This document shows, piece by piece, positions 47,779 to 56,659 of a stretch of 64,000 nt of DNA; the stretch's first letter is position 1, and every line of letters begins with the position of its first letter. The DNA is from Lysobacter sp. cf310 (GTDB taxonomy: Bacteria; Pseudomonadota; Gammaproteobacteria; Xanthomonadales; Xanthomonadaceae). The translations under genes and the position numbers were made by a program. The stretch spans positions 442,044 through 506,043 of the forward strand of contig NZ_FOSS01000001.1 in NCBI RefSeq assembly GCF_900114355.1, in the 5' to 3' direction. The notes below the pieces were generated by a model. The model had not been told where the DNA came from. It ran no database searches and worked only from the letters and a program-made list of their open reading frames with translations.

Positions 47779-48300
47779 ATGAAGTTGTTGCCCCGCACCG
47801 CACTGATCGTCGCCCTGGCGATGCCGGTGTCGGCGTTCGCCGCCGACCTCGACCTCAGCATCGAAATCCCGCGCCTGAAGGTCGCCGAATACCACCGTCC
47901 CTACGTTGCGGCCTGGATCGAACGTCCCGACAACAGCGTCGCCGCCGACCTGGCGGTCTGGTACGACGTGGACATGAAGAACGGCGAAGGCACCAAGTGG
48001 CTGAAGGACATCCGCCAGTGGTGGCGGCGCAGCGGCCGCAGCCTGAAGATGCCGGTCGACGGCGTCAGCGGCGCGACCCGCGCGGTCGGTCAGCACACCC
48101 TGAATTTCAAGGGCGGCAGCAAGCCCTTGGCCGGCCTCGCGCCGGGCCAGTACACCCTGGTGGTCGAGGCCGCGCGCGAAGTCGGCGGCCGCGAACTGCT
48201 GAGCATTCCGTTCCAGTGGCCGGCCAAGGGCGGCGCGCAGACCCTGTCGGCGCAGGGCAAGACCGAACTGGGCGCGGTGCGTCTGGCGGTCAAGCCTTGA
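47779..48300 (+). CDS. DUF2271 periplasmic protein with flavinylation motif
   Basis: A 173-residue exported protein (signal peptide ending AMPVSAFAA). The sequence DGVSGAT (residues 94-100) matches the motif in which ApbE attaches FMN to a Thr in NqrC and RnfG; the Thr here is T100 (codon 48076-48078). With an apbE gene two genes downstream, this is a strong candidate flavoprotein that carries electrons in the periplasm. A Trp-rich region (QWWRR) precedes the motif. It is encoded 16 bp after the PepSY gene. Confidence 0.88.
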   Translation: MKLLPRTALIVALAMPVSAFAADLDLSIEIPRLKVAEYHRPYVAAWIERPDNSVAADLAVWYDVDMKNGEGTKWLKDIRQWWRRSGRSLKMPVDGVSGATRAVGQHTLNFKGGSKPLAGLAPGQYTLVVEAAREVGGRELLSIPFQWPAKGGAQTLSAQGKTELGAVRLAVKP

Positions 48301-48416
48301 GATTCGGGATTCGAGATTCGCGTAAGCGCTAAATCGCGCTCCCGGTTTCGACCCGCATTCCACGCCATCGCTGTTACGAATCCCGAATCCCTATTCTCCA
48401 ATCCCGGATTTCAACC
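48301..48416. repeat. Inverted repeat between DUF2271 and DUF4198 genes
   Basis: Perfect 13-bp arms GATTCGGGATTCG (48301-48313) and CGAATCCCGAATC (48377-48389) with extra half-copies (GAGATTCG; CCAATCCCGG) form a long imperfect stem inside the operon. This is a separate family from the GGAGCGGCG and CCCTTCTCCCGC repeats. Confidence 0.75.
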
Positions 48417-49226
48417 ATGAAAATCAAACTCATCGCCGCCGCCGCGATCGCCGCGCTCGGCTTCGCCACCTCGGCGCAGGCGCACAAGGCCTGGCTGCAG
48501 CCGTCGCAGACCGTGTTCTCCGACAAGGGCGCCTGGCTCACGGTCGACGCGGCCGTGTCCAACGACTTGTTCTACTTCAACCACGTGCCGCTGCCGCTGG
48601 AACGCCTGCGCATCACCGCGCCGGACGGCAGCGCGGTGCAGGCGCAGAACGCGTCCACCGGCAAGCTGCGCAGCGTGTTCGACGTCGAGCTGGCGCAGGA
48701 AGGCACCTACAAGATCGCGATGGTCAACGAGGGCATGTTCGCCAGCTACAAGCTCGGCGGCGAAGCCAAGCGCTGGCGCGGCAAGGCCGAGGACTTCAAG
48801 GCCGGCATCCCGGCCGGCGCGACCGAAGTCAGCGCCTCGGAAAGCCTGGGCCGGGTCGAGACCTTCGCCACCGTCGGCTCGCCGACCACCGGCGTGTTCA
48901 AGGCCAGCGGCAAGGGCATCGAGCTGGTGCCGGTGACCCACCCCAACGATTTGTTCGCCGGCGAGAAGGCCACCTTCCAGCTGCTCGTCGACGGCAAGCC
49001 GGCCGCGGGCCTGAAGATCGAAGTGGTGCCGGGCGCGACCCGCTACCGCGATCAGCAGAACGAGATCCACCTGACCAGCGGCGCCGACGGCAAGTTCGAA
49101 GTGAACTGGCCGCAGGCCGGCATGTACTGGCTGGAGACCGCCAGCGAGGACGCCAAGACCACGCTGCCGGACGCCAAGCAGCGCCGCCTGAGCTACGTCG
49201 CCGTGTTCGAAGTGCTGTCGCAGTAA
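48417..49226 (+). CDS. DUF4198 periplasmic protein
   Basis: A 269-residue protein with signal peptide MKIKLIAAAAIAALGFATSAQA. Cleavage exposes HKAWLQPS, so the mature chain begins with histidine, as in several metal-binding beta-sandwich proteins (CopC/NikK-type). The rest is beta-rich, with a C-terminal Ig-like domain (NDLFAGEKATFQLLVDGKP). DUF4198 proteins often accompany TonB receptors and metal transport. It may bind metal or the ferric chelate near the flavoprotein (inference). Confidence 0.85.
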   Translation: MKIKLIAAAAIAALGFATSAQAHKAWLQPSQTVFSDKGAWLTVDAAVSNDLFYFNHVPLPLERLRITAPDGSAVQAQNASTGKLRSVFDVELAQEGTYKIAMVNEGMFASYKLGGEAKRWRGKAEDFKAGIPAGATEVSASESLGRVETFATVGSPTTGVFKASGKGIELVPVTHPNDLFAGEKATFQLLVDGKPAAGLKIEVVPGATRYRDQQNEIHLTSGADGKFEVNWPQAGMYWLETASEDAKTTLPDAKQRRLSYVAVFEVLSQ

Positions 49227-49236
49227 ACCGACCGGC

Positions 49237-50250
49237 ATGCAACCGCCTCCGATCCGCATGAGCTGGAGCGGCGCGAGCTGGGGCGGCAGCGCCCCGGCCG
49301 CGCGCGCCGTGCATGCGCTCGCGGGGCACAGCATGGGCACGCAATGGTCGGTGAAGCTGGTGGCCGACGCCGCCGCGCTGCCGGAACTGGAGCGCGGCAT
49401 CCAGGCCCGTCTGGATGAAGTCGTGGCCCAGATGAGCACCTGGGAGGCCGACTCCGACCTCAGCCGCTACAACCGCGCCGAGGCCGGCAGCGTGCAGGCC
49501 CTGCCCGACGGTTTCCATGCGGTGCTGGACGCGGCCTTGAAGCTCGCCGCCGACAGCGGCGGTGCCTACGACCCCACGATCGGGCCGCTGGTCAATCTGT
49601 GGGGCTTCGGCCCCGACGGCGGACGTGAGTCCGCGCCGTCGGACGCCGAGATCGCCCAGGCGCAGGCGCGCGTGGGCTGGCAGCGGGTCGGCTTCGATCC
49701 GCACGCGCGCACCGCGACCCAGGCCGGCGGCAGTTATCTGGATTTCTCCTCGATCGCCAAAGGCTACGGTGTCGATCGCGTGGCCGAGTGGCTGAGCGAA
49801 CGCGGCATCGGCGCCTTCCTGGTCGAGGTCGGCGGCGAACTCTACGGCCGCGGCCGCAAGCCCGACGGCGGCGCCTGGCGGATCGCGGTCGAGCGCCCCT
49901 CGGACGACACCGGCGACGACGGCACCGCGGTGCTGGCGCTGGACGGTTTCGCGATCGCGACCTCGGGCGACTACCGCCGCTACTTCGATCACGACGGCCG
50001 CCGTTATTCGCACACCGTGGATCCGCGCAGCGGCCGACCCGTGACGCATGCCCTGGCTTCGGTCAGCGTGCTGCACCCGCAATGCATGCAGGCCGACGGC
50101 CTGGCCACCGTGCTGGCGGTGCTGGGCCCGCAGGCCGGCATGGCCTATGCCAACCGTCGCCAGCTCGCGGCGATGTTCGTGCTGCACGACGGCGACGGCT
50201 TCCTGACCCGGATGACGCCGGCCTTCATCGCGCGCCAGCGCGCGGCTTGA
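49237..50250 (+). CDS. apbE: ApbE-type FAD:protein FMN transferase
   Basis: A 337-residue ApbE with all its motifs: HSMGTQWSV, STWEADSDLSRYN, GGAYDPTIGPLVNLWGFG, DFSSIAKGYGVD, VGGELYGRG, TSGDYRRYF and HTVDPRSGRPV. The enzyme moves FMN from FAD to Ser/Thr of target proteins; DUF2271 upstream is the likely target. Unusually I see no signal peptide or lipobox at this ATG (MQPPPIRMSWSGASWGG), while ApbE normally works in the periplasm. A longer start is not available within the 10-bp gap, so export is unexplained. Confidence 0.93.
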   Translation: MQPPPIRMSWSGASWGGSAPAARAVHALAGHSMGTQWSVKLVADAAALPELERGIQARLDEVVAQMSTWEADSDLSRYNRAEAGSVQALPDGFHAVLDAALKLAADSGGAYDPTIGPLVNLWGFGPDGGRESAPSDAEIAQAQARVGWQRVGFDPHARTATQAGGSYLDFSSIAKGYGVDRVAEWLSERGIGAFLVEVGGELYGRGRKPDGGAWRIAVERPSDDTGDDGTAVLALDGFAIATSGDYRRYFDHDGRRYSHTVDPRSGRPVTHALASVSVLHPQCMQADGLATVLAVLGPQAGMAYANRRQLAAMFVLHDGDGFLTRMTPAFIARQRAA

Positions 50251-50270
50251 ACACGCATACGAAGTCGCAG

Positions 50271-51926
50271 ATGCATCCGTCCGAATCCTCCTTACGCACG
50301 CGGCGCTTCGGCGCCAGCACCCTCGGCAACGCGCTGGTGCTGATCGCGCTGATGGTGCTGGCCTATCTGCTGCTGCGCTGGCAGGCCGAGCCGGTGCGTT
50401 GGCTCGCGCCGGAGCGCGCGCGCCTGCTGTGGGCGGCCGGCCTGGCGACGGCCTACGCCGGTTTCGTCGGCGGCATCGCCTGGGTGCGCGCGCGCCGCGC
50501 GCGTGCGCAGGCCCTGCCGCGCGCCTCCGCGGACGGCGCCCACGATTGGCTGGTCGCGTTCGCCAGCCAGACCGGTCACGCCGAATTCCTGGCGCGCCGC
50601 AGCTGGCAGACCCTGGCCGACAGCGGCGTCGGCGCCGATATCCGCATGCTGGGCACGCTGGACGCGTCCGCGCTCGCGCGCTACCACCAGGTTTTGTTCG
50701 TGGTCAGCACCACCGGCGAGGGCGATGCGCCGGACACGGCGGCGCGCTTCGTGCGCGTGGTGTTGGGCGCCTCCGCCGCCCTGCCCGGCTTGCGCTACGG
50801 CGTGTTGGCGCTGGGCGACCGTCAGTACGAACGGTTCTGCAGCTTCGGCCACCGCCTCGACCATTGGCTGCGCCACGCCGGCGCCGAGCCGATGTTCGAC
50901 CTGGTCGAAGTCGACGACGGCGACCCCGGCGCGCTGCGCCATTGGCAGCATCATCTGGGCCTGCTCGCGGGGCATACCGAACTGCCCGACTGGAGCGCGC
51001 CTTCATATCGGCCGTGGCGTCTGAGCGAACGCGCGCAGCTCAATCCCGGCAGCGTTGGCGGCCCGGCGTTCCATGTCGCGCTCACGCCCGAGAATGCGGC
51101 CGACCTGCAATGGCAGGCCGGCGATATCGCCGAGATCGGTCCGCGCAACGGCGAGGCCGATGTGGCCGCGTGGCTGCTCGCCGCGAATCAGGACGGCACG
51201 GCCACGGTCGACGCGAACGGCGAAGCCGACACGCTGGCCGCGCTGTTGCGGCGTTCGCGCTTGCCGGACGCGACGGCGATGCAGGCGCTGGCGCCGCAGG
51301 CCGTCGCCGATGCGCTGCAGTCCTTGCCGCATCGCGAGTACTCGATCGCCTCGTTGCCCGCCGACGGCGGCCTGCAGTTGCTGGTGCGGCAGATGCGCCA
51401 GCCCGACGGACGCCTGGGCAGCGGCAGCGGCTGGCTGACCGCCCACGCAGGCGTCGGCGAACGCATCGACCTGCGCATCCGCGCCAATCCCTCCTTCCAC
51501 GCGCCGGCCGACGCACGGCCGATGATCCTGATCGGCAACGGCACCGGCATCGCCGGCCTGCGCGCGCTGCTGAAGACCCGCGCCGCCGCCGGGCATACGC
51601 GCAACTGGCTGCTGTTCGGCGAACGCAGCGCGGCGCACGACTACCACTATCGCGACGAGCTCGAAGCCTGGCTGCGCGACGGCGCCATCGAACGCATCGA
51701 CCTGGCGTTCTCGCGCGACGGCAGCGAACGCGTGTACGTGCAGCAGCGCCTGCGCGAGCACAGCGCGCGCGTGCGCGAATGGCTGGACGGCGGGGCGGCG
51801 GTTTACGTCTGCGGCAGCCTGGAAGGCATGGCGCCGGCGGTGGATGCGGTGCTACGCGAGATCGTGGGATTGGAGGCGTTGGAAGCGATGGCGCTGGATG
51901 GGCGGTATCGGCGCGACGTGTACTGA
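50271..51926 (+). CDS. Membrane-anchored flavodoxin/FNR-type reductase
   Basis: A 551-residue CysJ-like flavoprotein. Two N-terminal hydrophobic helices (LGNALVLIALMVLAYLLL and LLWAAGLATAYAGFVGGIAW) anchor it. Next come a flavodoxin domain (ASQTGHAEFL, STTGEGDAPD), an FAD domain (REYSIASL) and an NADPH domain (IGNGTGIAGL, VYVCGSLEGM), with C-terminal DVY as in CysJ. It probably takes electrons from cytoplasmic NADPH to a membrane partner such as the PepSY protein. It ends the operon 20 bp after apbE. The ATG at 50271 gives a hydrophilic start; the frame is open further upstream. Confidence 0.88.
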   Translation: MHPSESSLRTRRFGASTLGNALVLIALMVLAYLLLRWQAEPVRWLAPERARLLWAAGLATAYAGFVGGIAWVRARRARAQALPRASADGAHDWLVAFASQTGHAEFLARRSWQTLADSGVGADIRMLGTLDASALARYHQVLFVVSTTGEGDAPDTAARFVRVVLGASAALPGLRYGVLALGDRQYERFCSFGHRLDHWLRHAGAEPMFDLVEVDDGDPGALRHWQHHLGLLAGHTELPDWSAPSYRPWRLSERAQLNPGSVGGPAFHVALTPENAADLQWQAGDIAEIGPRNGEADVAAWLLAANQDGTATVDANGEADTLAALLRRSRLPDATAMQALAPQAVADALQSLPHREYSIASLPADGGLQLLVRQMRQPDGRLGSGSGWLTAHAGVGERIDLRIRANPSFHAPADARPMILIGNGTGIAGLRALLKTRAAAGHTRNWLLFGERSAAHDYHYRDELEAWLRDGAIERIDLAFSRDGSERVYVQQRLREHSARVREWLDGGAAVYVCGSLEGMAPAVDAVLREIVGLEALEAMALDGRYRRDVY

Positions 51927-52204
51927 GTCACTCGGGCGCCTAACCCGGTGGAGTGGCGCGTCGGTTGTTGGCTACTGGGGTCGGGCGGGTCGCCGGCCAT
52001 GGTTCGACTAGCTCACCATGAACGGCTCGTGACGTTGCGCCACTCGTGTCGTTGCACGGCTCGTCTCATTACGCCGCCCCGCGTTTCTTCCCCCTTTGGA
52101 AAAAGGGGATTGAGGGGGATTTGCTCTTAGGAACGCGCAACTTCGCCACTCACGGTTCGACTAGCCCATCACGAACAGCTCGGGCAGCGCACCAGGCGAA
52201 CGCA
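51927..52204. repeat. Intergenic region with palindromic repeat
   Basis: No gene is seen between the convergent reductase and hutD genes. A copy of the CCCCTTT (52091-52097) / AAAGGGG (52102-52108) repeat, with flank ending GGGGGATTTGC, is the reverse complement of the 9.55-kb copy. It may serve as a terminator. Confidence 0.65.
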
Positions 52205-52843
52205 TCACTCGACAACCGGCGCCACCCGCACCAGCAACACCTCGCCACCGCCCTCCAGCACCGCGCGCAAACGCGCAGCGCCCGCCGCCAGCACCGCGGT
52301 ATCGCCCGCCGCCAGCGGCGGCAGGCCGGTGTCGTCGGCGAAGCGGGCTTGCCCCGCGATCAGGTGCACGGCCCAGGTCTGGCCGGGTTCGGCGAAGATC
52401 ACCATCGGTCCGACCAGCGGGCGATGCCAGAGCTGCGCCTGCACGCGCTCGCGCCGCCACATCAGGTTGAAGTCGTGGGTGGTGCCGTCGATCAGTTCGC
52501 CGTGCACGACGCGCTCGCCGGCGAAGCGCAGCTTGTCGTGCGGGGGCAGCAGTTCGTGCAGCTCGCCGTCGTCGAAGCGCAGACGCAGGCCGTTGCCGCT
52601 GAGCAGCACCAGTTCGCGATCGATGCCCGGAAACGCCGAGAACGCCGCGTCGCGCTCGATCTCGGCGATCGACAACCGCCAATCCCAATCGTCGCCGTCC
52701 ACCGGCCGCGCGGCCGCGTCCAGGCGCAGGATTTCGCGGGTCCAGCCCAGCTGGTTGCGCCAGCGCTCGCGCCGGTACTCGTTGGCCGGGATCGCCCAGC
52801 AACGGCCGCCCTGGGCGGCTCCCGCTTCGTCTGTCATCGCCAT
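52205..52843 (-). CDS. hutD: HutD-family protein
   Basis: A 212-residue double-stranded beta-helix (cupin-like) protein of the HutD type (WRNQLGWTREILRLD, AAFSAFPGIDRELVLLSGNG, FNLMWRRERVQAQL). HutD is often linked to histidine utilisation, possibly sensing or limiting formylglutamate-related products, but its exact role is unsettled. No hut genes are next to it here. The start is the ATG at 52843. Confidence 0.85.
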   Translation of the reverse strand: MAMTDEAGAAQGGRCWAIPANEYRRERWRNQLGWTREILRLDAAARPVDGDDWDWRLSIAEIERDAAFSAFPGIDRELVLLSGNGLRLRFDDGELHELLPPHDKLRFAGERVVHGELIDGTTHDFNLMWRRERVQAQLWHRPLVGPMVIFAEPGQTWAVHLIAGQARFADDTGLPPLAAGDTAVLAAGAARLRAVLEGGGEVLLVRVAPVVE

Positions 52844-52950
52844 CGCTGTGATCCGTTCCGATGGCGCAAAGTCTAACCAGCGCGGCGGCCGAGCGCGGCC
52901 CCACGGGCACCGGTCCCGCTGCCGGCTATCGGCGCGACCGAACCGGCGCT

Positions 52951-52994
52951 AAAAAAAGCGCCGCCGCCCGCGGATCCATCCACGGACGGGCGGC
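52951..52994 (-). terminator. Rho-independent terminator of comEA-like gene
   Basis: Arms GCCGCCCG (52963-52970) and CGGGCGGC (52987-52994) are followed on the minus strand by a seven-T run (A7 at 52951-52957). It lies 94 bp after the comEA-like stop codon. Confidence 0.75.
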
Positions 52995-53087
52995 TCACTT
53001 CCTTGTCCAGGGCTCTCCCCCTGCATTCGTCGGACGTCCCTGCCCGTGCGTTGTCGGCCACCGCATCCTTGCGGGACCGACGGTCTG

Positions 53088-53447
53088 TCAGCGGCGGTTG
53101 GCCGCGCGCTGGGCGCTGCCGCCGCCGACGGCCGGCGCAGCGGGCTTGCGCGCCGGTGCTGCCTCGCCGATGACGATGCGGTCGCGATTCTTTTCCACGG
53201 TCTTCAGGCCGATGCCCTTGACCAGGGCCAGCTGTTCGGGGCTGCGGAAGGCGCCGTTGGCCTTGCGGTAGGCGACGATGGCCTCGGCCTTGGAGGCGCC
53301 GACGTTGAGCAGGACGCGGTCCAAGGTGGCGACGTCGGCGCTGTTGATATTGACCTTCTCGGCGGCCAGGGCGCTGCCCACGAACAGCAGCGACAGCAGC
53401 AGCGCGCGGGCGGCAAGCGCGAGGACGTTCATCTTGTTCAGCTCCAT
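53088..53447 (-). CDS. ComEA-like helix-hairpin-helix protein
   Basis: A 119-residue exported protein. The signal sequence (LALAARALLLSLLFVGSALA) is followed by two helix-hairpin-helix motifs (VNINSADVATLDRVLLNVG, LALVKGIGLKTVEKNRDRI) and a Pro/Ala tail ending RAANRR. ComEA proteins bind DNA in the periplasm during natural transformation; the single short domain is also seen in stand-alone relatives of less clear role. A second ATG five codons in (53432) is a possible start. Confidence 0.88.
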   Translation of the reverse strand: MELNKMNVLALAARALLLSLLFVGSALAAEKVNINSADVATLDRVLLNVGASKAEAIVAYRKANGAFRSPEQLALVKGIGLKTVEKNRDRIVIGEAAPARKPAAPAVGGGSAQRAANRR

Positions 53448-53646
53448 GGAGTGGATTCCGTTCCGATGCCGGCGGGCGTTGGGGAGGGATTCGCCGGGGG
53501 ATTCGGTCTCCTCGACTCGATGGGGTCAGCGTAGCGCCGCGGCCTTGCGGAAAAAGCCAGCGGACGCCGCGTCGCAGGGTAGGAAAAGTCCTACACGGCC
53601 GGGAGGCGTAAACTTGCGGGTCTTACCCCCAGCTCGAGGCCCTTCG

Positions 53647-55137
<1,491 letters not shown>

Positions 55138-55294
55138 TCGCGAACGCGCCGGCCGATCGCGGATCGGTCGGCGCAGCGCGGGTCGGAGCTCGACGCTCCG
55201 ATCCGTGCCTCGAACAGACACGCGCCGCCCATGCGCGGGCGAGCGCATCGAAGACAGGAAAGCGAACCGCGCTCAACGGGCGCGGGCGAGCGCG

Positions 55295-55669
55295 CTAGCC
55301 GCTCGCGATTTCCATGCCGAACGCGATCAGATCGCCGTCCGGGCCGATCACGGTGAACTCGCGTTGGCCGTACGCCTGATCGAAGGGCGCACACACCGAG
55401 CCCGCCGGCAGCAGATCCAGCTTGGGCTTGAGCTGCGCGTACAGGCCGTCGACATCCTCGACGTCGACGTAGGAGGTGTAACGGCCTTCGCCGCGCGGCG
55501 GCAAGGGCCGGTCCTGGACCATCCGGAACGCCACGCCATCGCGCCAGACATAGGCGTAGCCGCCGCCGCTGAAGCCGAGCCGGAAGTCCAGGGTCCCGCA
55601 GAAGAACGCGATCGCCCCTTCGATGTCCGGCACGCGCAGGAAGGGGGTGACGCGATATAGCTGTGGCAT
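55295..55669 (-). CDS. Glyoxalase/bleomycin-resistance-fold protein
   Basis: A 124-residue VOC-fold protein (RVTPFLRVPDIEGAIAFFCG, GFSGGGYAYVWRDG, FTVIGPDGDLIAFGMEI). The family includes glyoxalases, dioxygenases and antibiotic-binding proteins, and the activity of this member is unknown. The metal-ligand pattern of glyoxalase I (H/E/H/E) is not complete. The start is the ATG at 55669, where the domain begins, rather than the in-frame upstream extension. Confidence 0.85.
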   Translation of the reverse strand: MPQLYRVTPFLRVPDIEGAIAFFCGTLDFRLGFSGGGYAYVWRDGVAFRMVQDRPLPPRGEGRYTSYVDVEDVDGLYAQLKPKLDLLPAGSVCAPFDQAYGQREFTVIGPDGDLIAFGMEIASG

Positions 55670-56008
55670 GACGGTCTCCCGTGCTCGCGCGCAGCTTAGC
55701 GCCGAATCGGCGGCGCCGGCCGAGCGCCCCGCAGCGCCGCCACCGCCCCTGCAGGAGCGGCGCACGCCGCGAGCGCGACATTGGATCGTCGTCGTCGGCC
55801 CGCCTACCCACGTCGCCGGGGCAGCGACGCCCCGCGGGAATGTCGTTCGTCCATCGGACCGCGCCACCGCCTATGGCGCCGCAGCCGAGCGCCGACTCAG
55901 CGCCGGCCGCCCGCAAGCGTCCTCCCCCTGCTGCGCCGCGACACGGCGCTCACTCCCCCGACTGCTAGGATTCCCGGGCGTCACCACGACCCTGAGGAGG
56001 GGAACGCT
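55670..56008. other. Divergent intergenic region
   Basis: 339 bp between the VOC and GlsB-like genes. A single REP half-site (GGAGCGGCGCACGCCGCGAGCG, about 55754-55776) is visible; no gene. The ribosome-binding site GAGGAGG of the right-hand gene is at 55994-56000. Confidence 0.6.
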
Positions 56009-56251
56009 ATGGGCGGTATCGTTTATACGATCATCATCGGTGCGGTCATTGGTGTGCTGGCTCGTTTCTTCAAACCGGGCGCCGATCCGATGGGTTGGAT
56101 CCTGACCATCCTGCTCGGCATCGCCGGCGCCTATGTCGGCAGCCTGCTGTACGCGGGCGGCGGCATGATCGGCTTCATCGTCTCGATCATCTGCGCCATC
56201 GTGCTGTTGTTCCTCTACGAGATCATCCGCAGCAAGACGGCCAAACGCTGA
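56009..56251 (+). CDS. GlsB/YeaQ/YmgE-family small membrane protein
   Basis: An 80-residue protein with three hydrophobic segments (GIVYTIIIGAVIGVLARFF, GWILTILLGIAGAYVGSLLY, GFIVSIICAIVLLFLYEII) and the conserved DPMGW after the first. It belongs to the transglycosylase-associated family, linked to stress. The strong GAGGAGG lies 8 nt before ATG 56009. Function is unknown. Confidence 0.92.
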   Translation: MGGIVYTIIIGAVIGVLARFFKPGADPMGWILTILLGIAGAYVGSLLYAGGGMIGFIVSIICAIVLLFLYEIIRSKTAKR

Positions 56252-56659
56252 TCCGGCTTCGGTCGTGCGAGAGGACGCCCCGGCTTAGGCTGGGGCGTTT
56301 GCGTTTGGGGGCGAGCGCCCAGATCCTCGACGCCCCTGCTCCCGCTTGCGGCGACCGCAGGCAGTGCAACGCCGAGCAGGTGCCCACGGGACTGATGAGG
56401 CGGCGGGATCAAGTGGGAGTGGCGCGGCGGCCCTCACCCCAACCCCTCTCCCGCAGACGGGAGAGGGGCCTAAGCGTGAAAGGCCGATGGCCGGCAAACG
56501 CTGCGCGTCAGCCCAAAGTGCAACGCCGAGTAGGTGTCCGCAGCGCGGATGAGGGCAACAGGATCAAGTGGGAGTGGCGCGGCCCTCACCCCAACCCCCC
56601 TCCCGCAGGCGGGAGAGGGGCTTAAGCGTGAAAGGCCGATGGCCGGCAAACGCTGCGCG
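56252..56659. repeat. 408-bp tandem-duplicated REP region
   Basis: A unit of about 152-155 bp occurs twice in tandem (about 56363-56516 and 56517-56667; AAGTGCAACGCCGAG opens each). Each copy holds a REP hairpin (56432-56468 and 56584-56620) and the tail GGCCGATGGCCGGCAAACG. The second copy ends inside the 3' end of cysNC and includes its stop codon. No independent gene is seen. Confidence 0.8.
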
